A DNA stretch of 6,885 nucleotides from Clostridiales bacterium (lineage in GTDB: Bacteria; Bacillota; Clostridia; TANB77; CAG-508). Position 1 is the stretch's first letter, and each line of letters starts with the position of its first letter. The stretch covers positions 1-6,885 of the forward strand of contig DXVF01000026.1 in the NCBI GenBank assembly GCA_019417465.1. Reading direction: 5' to 3'. The notes under the pieces are model-generated. The model saw nothing but the letters and a program-made list of their open reading frames with translations. It was not told the origin of the DNA and made no database searches. Below are positions 1-5,548 of this stretch, in pieces. The translations under genes were made by a program, and so were the position numbers.

Positions 1-143
1 GAAACGCTGGTTGAAAGAATAAGGTATCAGGGATAGCAAGTAATATGTAATGAACTTAAACACTGTTCAATTGAGCAATCTATATGAATCTGATATGCTG
101 AGTATACAAAGGCTTTTGAATTTTATAGGAGATTCGTAGTGAG
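1..143 (+). other. Unassigned leader with short open frames
   Basis: No recognisable gene. The first 36 bases are open in frame 1 and read ETLVERIRYQG followed by a stop, so they could be the last codons of a gene cut by the left edge of the window. A second short frame (ATG at 50, stop at 140-142) reads as about 30 residues and has no ribosome-binding site. Neither resembles a family I can name. The stretch is best treated as intergenic or decayed DNA. Confidence 0.25.
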
Positions 144-157
144 TGGAGTCTTTTTTA
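130..157 (+). terminator. Weak terminator-like hairpin
   Basis: AGATTC (130-135) can pair with GAGTCT (146-151), a 6-bp stem with one G-U pair and a 10-nt loop, followed directly by a T-run (151-157). The stem is short and the loop large, so this is only a possible end for whatever lies to the left. It also abuts the next promoter-like site. Confidence 0.25.
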
Positions 158-173
158 TTTTGCACTGTATAAT
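144..173 (+). promoter_or_regulatory. Candidate sigma-A promoter for the RhuM remnant
   Basis: A consensus -10 box TATAAT lies at 168-173. At a spacing of 18 bp there is a poor -35 (TGGAGT, 144-149, three of six matches). It points at the RhuM remnant and lies upstream of the 18-bp palindrome, as expected for a regulated accessory gene. The -10 box is convincing and the -35 is not. Confidence 0.4.
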
Positions 174-231
174 GGAAAAAGTTTTGGTTGAACAGCGGTT
201 GGGCTAATAATAAAATCTTGTTGGGACAATA

Positions 232-249
232 GTGAACGCATGCGTTCAC
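232..249. promoter_or_regulatory. Perfect 18-bp palindrome, possible operator
   Basis: GTGAACGCATGCGTTCAC is an uninterrupted perfect inverted repeat (GTGAACGCA followed by its reverse complement). It sits about 60 bp after the candidate -10 box and about 40 bp before the RhuM start codon. That position suits a dimeric repressor or a modification/recombination site. The half-sites contain GAAC and GTTC, but six bases separate them instead of the four of the Gram-positive LexA box. The binding protein is unknown. Confidence 0.5.
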
Positions 250-286
250 ATTTTATAACTAAGAAGTAATGGATTGGAGCGGTGAT

Positions 287-574
287 ATGGCGGACAAAAT
301 TGGAACAGGTGAATATGGGGAAATTCTCATATACCAGACAGATAATGGGCAGACAAATATAGAAGTTAAAATAGAAGATGATACAGTATGGCTGACACAA
401 CAGCAGCTTACTGAATTATATCAATGCAGTAAATCAAATATAAGTGAACATATAAAGCATATATTCGAAGAAGAGGATAGGCGTATCATTAGAAATAGTG
501 GTACGCTTATTTTTGTCCCTTTTTGCAGATTTGTCCTTTCACCTGCTTTCCAATATAAAATTGAATATGTCTAA
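287..574 (+). pseudogene. RhuM-family protein, N-terminal fragment
   Basis: The first 64-66 residues fit the conserved N-terminus of the RhuM family (named after a Salmonella virulence-island gene; function unclear; often found beside restriction systems and in mobile regions). The motif WLTQQQLTELYQCSKSNISE (about residues 35-54) looks like a helix-turn-helix-type segment, and EHIKHIFEEE follows it. Intact members are, from memory, roughly 330 residues. Here the resemblance stops near base 484 and the frame ends at 574 after an unrelated tail, giving 95 residues. I chose ATG 287 because GGAG (276-279) lies 7 nt upstream; an in-frame ATG at 269 lacks a good site. The 3' three quarters are missing and are not found further right. 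The gene probably makes no functional protein, although promoter and start signals remain. Confidence 0.75.
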
Positions 575-693
575 GGCAGATTACAAAGCGGCTTATTCTT
601 ATTGATTTTAAGAGTAGGCGGCTTTTTTGCGTTCTCTGGTACTGTTTACATAGCCACCTTGACAAAGTGGATAAATCTATGCAAAAGGGATAA
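513..693. repeat. 181-bp structure with imperfect inverted-repeat ends
   Basis: The reverse complement of 513-536 reads GGACAA-ATCTGCAAAAAG-GGACAA. The + strand at 669-693 reads GGATAA-ATCTATGCAAAAG-GGATAA, with the 3' hexamer in each case preceded by an extra G. The arms therefore share a 6-base word used twice with nearly the same spacing, differing by C/T changes and a 2-base insertion against a one-A loss. They enclose a terminator-like hairpin (585-628). The structure begins about 29 bp after RhuM similarity ends. It could be a small non-autonomous element, paired binding sites, or the scar of a recombination event. No transposase is present. Confidence 0.4.
585..628 (+). terminator. Long stem-loop with T-run
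   Basis: Bases 585-601 pair with 609-625 over 17 positions with one G-G mismatch and two G-U pairs, closing a 7-nt loop (602-608). The 3' arm runs into six Ts (623-628). This is a good rho-independent terminator shape on the + strand. No intact gene ends just before it, so its original gene has been lost or it belongs to the inverted-repeat structure around it. Confidence 0.6.
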
Positions 694-701
694 GGCTTTA
701 G

Positions 702-785
702 CACATTTTGAAGGCGGGTATCGCAGTGGCTATGATGGGCAAAAAAGAAAAAATGAGGAATCTTTTAATCATTTTAAGTGCATAA
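702..785 (+). other. Unrecognised hydrophobic reading-frame fragment
   Basis: This frame, open from the stop at 699-701 to the TAA at 783-785, reads HILKAGIAVAMMGKKEK and then a leucine/isoleucine-rich end. It looks like the C-terminus of a protein, with internal ATGs at 732 and 735, but no ribosome-binding site is evident and I cannot name a family. It may be another gene fragment in this decayed region, or chance. Confidence 0.2.
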
Positions 786-810
786 CCCGTTATTATATAT
801 ATACAGATAT

Positions 811-882
811 TCAATGCAGTCTGGTCATACTAGATCAGCAAGATCTGTTTTTACTGATATCCGCAAGGATTACAATTTATGA
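811..882 (+). pseudogene. RelB/DinJ-like antitoxin, C-terminal remnant
   Basis: The frame ends SGHTRSARSVFTDIRKDYNL and then TGA (880-882). This matches the usual toxin-binding tail of RelB/DinJ-family antitoxins (an SG-x-T/R-x-A region, then VF-x-DIRK-x-Y). The stop overlaps the toxin start as ATGA, the usual arrangement for translationally coupled toxin-antitoxin pairs. The N-terminal DNA-binding half is absent: upstream the frame hits a stop at 775-777 and reads as unrelated AT-rich sequence. The assignment depends on the tail motif plus the position before a ParE/RelE-like gene. Confidence 0.6.
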
Positions 883-1122
883 TTTATGATATCGTGATTT
901 CATATCAGGCCGAGATAGACCTTCGTGGAATCTTCGAATACATTGCTTTTGAACTGCAGACACCAGAAAATGCATGCGGTCAGCTTGATAGGCTTGAAGC
1001 ATGTATTTTATCTTGTTCTATATATTCCGGATGATGATACACAAGTGGTTACGATTATACGTGTTATGTACGGTGGAAGGGATGTGGATACGCAATTAAA
1101 AAGATTTACAAAAACAAAATAA
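879..1122 (+). pseudogene. ParE/RelE-family toxin with internal deletion and frame change
   Basis: The first part (ATG 879; AAGG at 865-868 upstream) reads MIYDIVISYQAEIDLRGIFE and continues YIAFELQTPENACGQLDRLE, the typical N-terminus of a type II ParE/RelE-superfamily toxin. After about base 1001 the family pattern resumes in the next frame as YLVLYIPDDD, then VVTIIRVMYGGRD and a lysine-rich end, stopping at 1120-1122. The central stretch normally between these blocks (about 30-35 residues from memory, including the region around the usual MP-x-RF motif) is missing. In the original frame translation stops shortly after the junction (TGA at 1032-1034). Such toxins normally inhibit gyrase (ParE) or cleave mRNA at the ribosome (RelE). 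This copy should be inactive, which fits the loss of most of the antitoxin. Confidence 0.75.
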
Positions 1123-1127
1123 TTTGA

Positions 1128-1159
1128 AAGCATCAATCAGAAATGGTTGGTGCTTTTTT
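1128..1159 (+). terminator. Intrinsic terminator after the toxin remnant
   Basis: AAGCATCAATCA (1128-1139) pairs with TGGTTGGTGCTT (1144-1155) over 12 bp with two G-U pairs, closed by a GAAA tetraloop (1140-1143) and followed by Ts to 1159. It starts 6 nt after the toxin stop codon and is well formed. Confidence 0.85.
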
Positions 1160-1214
1160 CATGCCTGAAGAAATCTGTTTTTTATGCCCATTTTTACGGA
1201 AGGAGGTATCGACC

Positions 1215-1340
1215 GTGGCTAACAGAATTATGGGTATTACTGTCAAGATTGGCAAAGATACCACCAAATTACAGACTGGCTTCCTGTATAATTCAAAGTG
1301 TAGGAAAAATAAAAAATTATATTTCATCAACGTTTCATAA
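1215..1340 (+). pseudogene. Phage tail tape-measure protein, N-terminal fragment
   Basis: A strong ribosome-binding site (GGAAGGAGG, 1198-1206) lies 8 nt before GTG 1215. The first residues, read with M for GTG, are MANRIMGITVKIGKDTTKLQ. They fit the very conserved start of tail tape-measure proteins of siphophages of Firmicutes (pattern I-x-GIT-(V/I)-x-IG-x-DTTKL). After about base 1277-1280 the family pattern stops, composition becomes AT-rich, and the frame ends at 1338-1340. Intact tape-measure genes encode many hundreds of residues and set tail length. Only the first 21 or so codons remain and no other phage structural gene is visible. The junction coincides roughly with the left edge of the AT-rich ABC/two-component module. 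Confidence 0.6.
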
Positions 1341-1346
1341 AAGGTG

Positions 1347-1375
1347 TGTAGAATGATATTAAAAGTAGCTATAAA
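1347..1375 (+). promoter_or_regulatory. Weak candidate promoter for the permease operon
   Basis: TATAAA (1370-1375) lies 17 bp after TGTAGA (1347-1352). The -10 is acceptable and the -35 poor (three of six). TAGC...GCTA (1367-1370 and 1379-1382) flanks the -10 as a small inverted repeat. If this promoter is used, transcription would start near 1382, which keeps the 10-codon frame at 1411 and excludes the start of the 26-codon frame at 1353. No better promoter is evident between the 1128-1159 terminator and the first permease. Confidence 0.3.
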
Positions 1376-1433
1376 ATGCTATTGTGTAAAAAATAAAGGA
1401 GGAATAATTTATGAAAAAATGCTTGTCCAGTAG
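1353..1433 (+). CDS. Possible 26-residue cationic peptide
   Basis: Open frame ATG 1353 to TAG 1431, 26 codons, with AAGGTG (1341-1346) 6 nt upstream as a moderate ribosome-binding site. The product starts MILKVAIKCYCVKNKGG and ends IIYEKMLVQ. It has five lysines against one glutamate, two cysteines (9 and 11) and a Gly-Gly at 16-17. It is close in length to pneumococcal Pep27, the peptide proposed as cargo of the related Vex exporter, but shows no convincing sequence resemblance to it. It lies beside an exporter-like operon, so a peptide substrate or signal is conceivable. It overlaps the 10-codon frame at 1411 out of phase. Chance is a serious alternative. Confidence 0.25.
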   Translation: MILKVAIKCYCVKNKGGIIYEKMLVQ

Positions 1434-1443
1434 ATGCAATTAG
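1411..1443 (+). CDS. Ten-residue leader peptide or frameshifted micro-gene
   Basis: AAAGGAGG (1395-1402) lies 8 nt before ATG 1411, one of the strongest initiation sites in the window. The frame reads MKKCLSSRCN and stops at 1441-1443, 37 nt before the first permease. The codons after ATG contain an A6 tract (1414-1419). With one A fewer, the frame would read MKNACPVDAISYGVRK and stop at 1460-1462, immediately before the permease's own ribosome-binding site. This could be a translated leader coupled to the operon, a small gene broken by a homopolymer change, or the decayed start of a duplicated permease (the real ones start with KNA and then Y-x-TRK). I cannot decide between these. Confidence 0.35.
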   Translation: MKKCLSSRCN

Positions 1444-1480
1444 TTATGGAGTAAGAAAATAGAAAGGAGTAGTTAGGAAA

Positions 1481-2755
1481 GTGATAAAAAATGCTATAGC
1501 ATATATTACAAGAAAGAGAAATAGAACTTTAATAATTTTTATCATATTAACTATAGTTCTTTCTTGCTTGTATTCTTGTTTAACAATAATGAAATCAAAC
1601 GATGAAATAGAAAAGGCTTTATATGAAAGTTCTAATTCTTCAATATCAATAACAAAAAAAGATGGTAACTATTTTAATGTTAATGAATTTAAAGATATTG
1701 AAAAAATAAAAGAAATTGAAGAAAAAATAATTCAATATGATGGATTAGCAAAGCTAAAAAATGCTAAAGTAGTTAGCGGAGAACAAAGAATAAATAGAGA
1801 AGATTTATCTGACGAATTTAAGAATGTTGTTTCACTCGAAGCTACAAATAATACTAAAAGAAATATTTTATTTAGTAGTGGAGTATTTACAATTAAAGAA
1901 GGTAAAAATATAGGAGAAAATGATAAGGATTCAATTATTGTTCATGAAGAATTTGCTAAACAAAACAATCTAAAATTAGGTGATGAAGTTGATCTTGAAT
2001 TACTAGATATTGAAAAAAGTGGAAAAATAAAAAGTCATAAATTTAAAATTATAGGGATCTTTTCTGGTAAAAAACATGAAACATATACAGGGCTATCTTC
2101 GGATTTTAGTGAAAATATGGTGTTTGTAGATTATTCAACAAGTCAAGAGATATTAAATAAATCAGAAAATAATAAAATCGCAAATAAAATTTTAATGTAT
2201 TCTGGTAGAGCAGAATCTACAGACTTAGCCTTAAACAAATTGAAAGAGCTTAAAATTGATGAGTCAAAGTATTTTGTTGAAAAAGATTCTAATGCGTTTG
2301 AAGAGTCTTTGGAGTCAGTGAGTGGAATAAAACACATAATAAAAATAATGACTTATTCTATTATGTTAGGTGGGATGGTTGTTCTTTCATTAATCTTGAT
2401 TCTATGGTTAAGAGAAAGAATTTATGAAATAGGTATATTTTTATCTATTGGAACATCTAAGATACATATTATAATGCAATTTATATTCGAGTTATTATTC
2501 ATATCGATACCAAGTATAATATCTTCCTTATTTTTAGGAAATGTATTACTAAAAGTAATTGCAGGTGGAATCGTTAACTCAGAGGACTCAATGATTTCTG
2601 GTGGAAGTTTAATAAATGATAGTTTTATGTTAAATATTACAACACTTGGACAAAGTTATTTAATATTAATAAGTATTATTGTTTTATCAGTTGTATTTGC
2701 TTCTTCATTAATATTAATCAAGAAGCCTAAAGAAATATTATCAAAAATAAGTTAG
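1481..2755 (+). CDS. vex1: FtsX/MacB-type ABC permease, Vex1-like
   Basis: Integral-membrane subunit of an ABC transporter. It has 424 residues with the four-helix FtsX/MacB layout: TM1 about 17-37, a large extracytoplasmic domain about 40-285, TM2 about 288-310, TM3 about 331-358, TM4 about 391-413, and a short basic tail ending KKPKEILSKIS. The charged segment RERIYEIGIFLSIGTSK (311-327) after TM2 is the usual ATPase-coupling region. The start is GTG 1481, with AAAGGAG (1463-1469) 11 nt upstream; the N-terminus IKNAIAYITRKR matches that of the second permease. The ATPase follows after 9 nt, so the genes form an operon. Gene order and length fit pneumococcal Vex1 as I remember it. In the pneumococcus the complex was proposed to export a peptide; the substrate here is unknown. 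FtsX/MacB-type systems can also extract or sense antimicrobial peptides. Very AT-rich, unlike the DNA before 1290. Confidence 0.85.
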   Translation: MIKNAIAYITRKRNRTLIIFIILTIVLSCLYSCLTIMKSNDEIEKALYESSNSSISITKKDGNYFNVNEFKDIEKIKEIEEKIIQYDGLAKLKNAKVVSGEQRINREDLSDEFKNVVSLEATNNTKRNILFSSGVFTIKEGKNIGENDKDSIIVHEEFAKQNNLKLGDEVDLELLDIEKSGKIKSHKFKIIGIFSGKKHETYTGLSSDFSENMVFVDYSTSQEILNKSENNKIANKILMYSGRAESTDLALNKLKELKIDESKYFVEKDSNAFEESLESVSGIKHIIKIMTYSIMLGGMVVLSLILILWLRERIYEIGIFLSIGTSKIHIIMQFIFELLFISIPSIISSLFLGNVLLKVIAGGIVNSEDSMISGGSLINDSFMLNITTLGQSYLILISIIVLSVVFASSLILIKKPKEILSKIS

Positions 2756-2764
2756 GAGAAAATG

Positions 2765-3421
2765 ATGGAAATATTAGAAATAAAGAATGTATCATATAGT
2801 TATGCCAATTCTAAAGAAAAAGTTTTGTCAGGAGTAAATCAAAAATTTGAACTTGGGAAGTTTTATGCGATAGTAGGAAAGTCAGGAGCAGGAAAATCTA
2901 CACTTCTTTCCTTACTCGCTGGACTCGATAAACCTCAAACAGGACAAATATTGTTTAAGAATGAAGATATACAAAAGAAAGGATATAGTAATCATAGAAA
3001 AAATAATATATCTTTAGTATTTCAAAACTATAATTTAATAGATTATTTATCGCCTATTGAAAATATTAGATTAGTGAATAAATCAGCAGATGAAAGTATC
3101 TTGTTTGAACTAGGCTTAGATAAAAAACAAATAAAAAGAAATGTTATGAAATTATCTGGTGGACAGCAGCAAAGAGTAGCTATTGCCAGAGCATTGGTAT
3201 CAGATGCTCCAATAATATTGGCTGATGAGCCTACTGGTAATCTGGATAGTGTTACTGCCGGAGAAATAATTAATATATTAAAGACATTAGCTAAAGATAG
3301 AAATAAATGTGTAATAGTTGTAACACACAGTAAGGAAGTATCAGATTCTGCGGATATCATTTTAGAACTAAGTGGTAAAAAGTTAAAAAAAGTAAATAAA
3401 ATGAATTTGGAGGTTGAATAA
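2765..3421 (+). CDS. vex2: ABC transporter ATP-binding protein, Vex2-like
   Basis: Cytoplasmic ATPase that powers the two flanking permeases. Every core motif is present (numbering from ATG 2765, 218 residues): Walker A GKSGAGKST about 38-46, Q-loop Gln about 87 in VFQNYNLIDYLSP, signature LSGGQQQRVAIARAL from about 130, Walker B IILADEPTGNLD with catalytic Glu about 155, and switch His about 188 in VVTHS. The sequence and size are those of the LolD/MacB class that pairs with FtsX-type permeases. The segment NYNLIDYLSPIENIRLVNK and the rest closely resemble pneumococcal Vex2 (about 215 residues) from memory. ATG 2765 is preferred over ATG 2762 because AGGAG (2754-2758), which overlaps the previous stop codon, then lies 6 nt away instead of 3. 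The stop overlaps the next start by one base (TAATG), indicating translational coupling. Confidence 0.92.
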   Translation: MEILEIKNVSYSYANSKEKVLSGVNQKFELGKFYAIVGKSGAGKSTLLSLLAGLDKPQTGQILFKNEDIQKKGYSNHRKNNISLVFQNYNLIDYLSPIENIRLVNKSADESILFELGLDKKQIKRNVMKLSGGQQQRVAIARALVSDAPIILADEPTGNLDSVTAGEIINILKTLAKDRNKCVIVVTHSKEVSDSADIILELSGKKLKKVNKMNLEVE

Positions 3422-4797
3422 TGATAAAAAATGCATTTGCTTATGTAACTAGAAAAAGCTTAAAATCAATAATTATTATGTTAGTTATTTTGGCTATGTC
3501 AACTTTAAGTCTTATAAGTTTATCTATTAAAGATGCTACGGACAGAGCTTCAAAAGAAACATTTGCTAATATAACAAATAGTTTTTCTATGGAGATAAAT
3601 AGACAAGTAAATCCAGGAACACCTAGAGGTGGAGGAAATGTAAAAGGTGAAGATATTAAAAAGATAGCTCAAACAGATAGTATAGACTCCTATGTAAAAA
3701 GAATAAACAGTGTTGCAGATTTAGTTGATTATGATATTATTGAAACTAAAGAGACTCTTGCGAATCAATCGCCTAAAAGAGCGAAGAATTTTAAAAGAAC
3801 AGTGATGTTAACCGGAGTTAACGACTCATCAAAAGAAACAAAATTTGTATCAGGAGCATATAAATTAGTAGAAGGAAAGCATTTAGAAAATGAAGATAAA
3901 AATAAAATCTTAATGCATAAAGATTTAGCTGAAAAAAATAATCTTAAAGTTGGAGATAAGATAAAAATAAAATCTAATTTATTTGACGCTGATAACGAGA
4001 AACAAGCAGATGAAACAGTAGAAGTAGAAATTAAAGGTCTATTCGATGGGCATAATAGTGGTGGAGTAAGTGCAGCACAGGAACTATACGAAAATACATT
4101 AATTACTGATGTTCATACAGCTGCTAAAGTTTATGGTAATACAGAAGATACAGCTGTATACCAGGATGCAACATTCTTTGTAAAAGGTGATAAGAATCTT
4201 GATAGTGTAATAAAAGAGATTGAGAAATTAGATATAAATTGGAGAGAATATAATTTGATTAAAAGTTCATCAAATTATCCTGCATTACAACAATCTATAT
4301 CAGGTATCTACTCAATTTCAAATAAATTATTTGCTGGCTCATTAATATTTGCAGGAGTTGTAGTTTCATTATTATTATTATTATGGATGAATGCCAGAAA
4401 GAAGGAAATAGCAGTATTACTATCATTAGGTATATCAAAATTAGAAATTTTTGGTCAATTCCTGATTGAGATGGTATTTATATCAATCCCCGCATATGTT
4501 GGCTCTTATTTCTTAGCTAGGTATACAGCTGAAAAGCTTGGGAATAATATATTGAATAAGGTTACTGGTGATATAGCTAAACAAATTGCCAGACAATCTG
4601 CATCTAGCCAATTAGGTGGTGGGGCAGAAGCTGAAGGATTTAACAAGACATTATCAAGTTTAGATATAAATGTATTACCTAAATTCATAATTTATGTAGT
4701 TATATTTATGAGTTTAGTACTTCTTGTATCTTTGATTATTTCTTCATTTAATATATTAAGAAGGAATCCAAAAGAATTATTAATTGACAATAAATAA
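3421..4797 (+). CDS. vex3: FtsX/MacB-type ABC permease, Vex3-like
   Basis: Second permease, 458 residues, presumably forming a heterodimer with the first around the ATPase. TM1 is about 16-36 and the extracytoplasmic domain about 37-298, including the Gly/Pro-rich stretch NPGTPRGGGN near 64-73. TM2 is about 303-323, TM3 343-366 and TM4 421-444, with a basic tail ending RRNPKELLIDNK. A Gly/Ala-rich loop (GGGAEAEG, about 399-406) lies between TM3 and TM4. The post-TM2 segment NARKKEIAVLLSLGISK is the FtsX coupling signature. Long blocks such as GEDIKKI, SYVKRIN, VMLTGVNDSSKE, KSSSNYPAL and FNKTLSSLDI agree with the roughly 459-residue pneumococcal Vex permease as I remember it. The start ATG 3421 has GGAGG (3409-3413) 7 nt upstream. 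It is less similar to the first permease than to its pneumococcal counterpart, so the pair is an old duplication. The gene is followed directly by a strong terminator. Confidence 0.88.
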   Translation: MIKNAFAYVTRKSLKSIIIMLVILAMSTLSLISLSIKDATDRASKETFANITNSFSMEINRQVNPGTPRGGGNVKGEDIKKIAQTDSIDSYVKRINSVADLVDYDIIETKETLANQSPKRAKNFKRTVMLTGVNDSSKETKFVSGAYKLVEGKHLENEDKNKILMHKDLAEKNNLKVGDKIKIKSNLFDADNEKQADETVEVEIKGLFDGHNSGGVSAAQELYENTLITDVHTAAKVYGNTEDTAVYQDATFFVKGDKNLDSVIKEIEKLDINWREYNLIKSSSNYPALQQSISGIYSISNKLFAGSLIFAGVVVSLLLLLWMNARKKEIAVLLSLGISKLEIFGQFLIEMVFISIPAYVGSYFLARYTAEKLGNNILNKVTGDIAKQIARQSASSQLGGGAEAEGFNKTLSSLDINVLPKFIIYVVIFMSLVLLVSLIISSFNILRRNPKELLIDNK

Positions 4798-4832
4798 AAT
4801 TTTTGGTGCTGAAAAGCACCAAAAATTTTTTT
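4797..4832 (+). terminator. Strong intrinsic terminator after the transporter operon
   Basis: A perfect stem joins 4797-4810 to 4815-4828 (14 bp; GC-rich core GGTGCT/AGCACC), closed by a GAAA tetraloop (4811-4814). The 3' side runs into Ts to 4832. It starts at the last base of the permease stop codon and should separate the transporter transcript from the two-component genes. Confidence 0.93.
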
Positions 4833-4835
4833 GCT

Positions 4836-4864
4836 TTTAAATATCAAATAATATGCTGTATAAT
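4836..4864 (+). promoter_or_regulatory. Promoter for the two-component operon
   Basis: A perfect -10 TATAAT (4859-4864) lies 17 bp after TTTAAA (4836-4841), a partial -35. It sits between the terminator and the regulator's ribosome-binding site, giving a leader of roughly 20 nt. ATAATATGCTGT (4848-4859), overlapping the -10, resembles ATAAAATGCTAT (1371-1382) upstream of the first permease, so a shared regulator site is possible. Confidence 0.65.
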
Positions 4865-4894
4865 ATAAAAATATAGGCTTAAGTGGAGGTATAT

Positions 4895-5548
4895 ATGAAA
4901 ATATTAACTGTTGAAGATGATAATATGATAAGAGAGGGAATAAGTGAATATCTTTCAGAATTTGGATATACTGTTATTCAAGCTAAAGATGGAAGAGAAG
5001 CCTTGTCAGAATTTAATAGCGATATAAATCTGGTTATCTTAGACATACAGATACCTTTTATAAATGGTTTAGAAGTGTTGAAAGAAATTAGAAAGAAAAG
5101 CAATTTACCAATTCTAATCCTGACTGCATTTAGTGATGAAGAATATAAAATTGATGCGTTTACTAATCTGGCAGATGGATATATAGAAAAGCCATTTTCA
5201 TTGCCGGTCTTAAAGGCCAGAATAGATTCTTTAATTAAGAAGAATTATGGATATTTAGAGAAGTTTGAATACAAGAATCTATCAGTTAATTTTAATAGCT
5301 ATACAGCTAAAATAAATGGTGAAGAGATAGATGTAAATGCAAAAGAACTAGAAGTATTAAAATGTTTATTGGATAATAATGGACAAGTGTTAACAAGAAT
5401 GCAAATTATTGATTATGTATGGAAAGATAGCGAAGAAACTCCTTATGATCGAGTAATAGATGTATATATAAAAGAACTTAGAAAAAAATTACAATTAGAC
5501 TGTATAACTACTATAAGAAATGTAGGATATAAATTGGAGAGAAAATGA
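4895..5548 (+). CDS. vncR: OmpR/PhoB-family response regulator, VncR-like
   Basis: Cytoplasmic DNA-binding regulator, 217 residues. The receiver domain (about 1-115) has the acidic pocket EDD at 7-9, phospho-acceptor Asp50 (VILD, then IQIPFINGLE), switch Thr77 (ILILTAFSDEEYK) and Lys99 (IEKPF). The C-terminal winged-helix domain (about 123-215) carries the recognition-helix segment DRVIDVYIKELRKKL (185-199) and the closing TIRNVGYKLERK. The ending and the segment INGEEIDVNAKELEVL closely match pneumococcal VncR (218 residues) from memory. I chose ATG 4895 because GTGGAGG (4883-4889) is clearly the ribosome-binding site, 5 nt upstream; a GTG start at 4883 would consume it. The gene overlaps the kinase gene by 4 bp. 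It is presumably phosphorylated by that kinase. Its targets are not shown by the sequence; the adjacent transporter genes are the obvious candidates. Confidence 0.92.
   Translation: MKILTVEDDNMIREGISEYLSEFGYTVIQAKDGREALSEFNSDINLVILDIQIPFINGLEVLKEIRKKSNLPILILTAFSDEEYKIDAFTNLADGYIEKPFSLPVLKARIDSLIKKNYGYLEKFEYKNLSVNFNSYTAKINGEEIDVNAKELEVLKCLLDNNGQVLTRMQIIDYVWKDSEETPYDRVIDVYIKELRKKLQLDCITTIRNVGYKLERK

Noticed and set aside
232..249. LexA/SOS box
   Set aside because: GAAC and GTTC are separated by six bases; the Gram-positive LexA site has four.
659..664. Perfect -35 box TTGACA
   Set aside because: No acceptable -10 hexamer lies 16-19 bp downstream (682-687 reads CAAAAG), so it is probably chance.
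507..704. Minus-strand 65-codon frame
   Set aside because: It has no family resemblance and spans a terminator hairpin and the inverted repeat; read as a shadow frame.
602..889. Plus-strand 95-codon frame across 602-889
   Set aside because: It starts inside a terminator hairpin, has no ribosome-binding site, resembles no protein family, and conflicts with the better-supported antitoxin tail in another frame.
1147..1356. Plus-strand 69-codon frame overlapping the tape-measure start
   Set aside because: It begins in the terminator stem; the frame with the strong ribosome-binding site at 1198-1206 and GTG 1215 matches a known family and explains the sequence better.
4853..4876. Seven-codon frame (MLYNIKI) between the second permease and the regulator as a Pep27 counterpart
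   Set aside because: It has no ribosome-binding site, overlaps the -10 box of the regulator promoter, and would lie at or before the transcription start.
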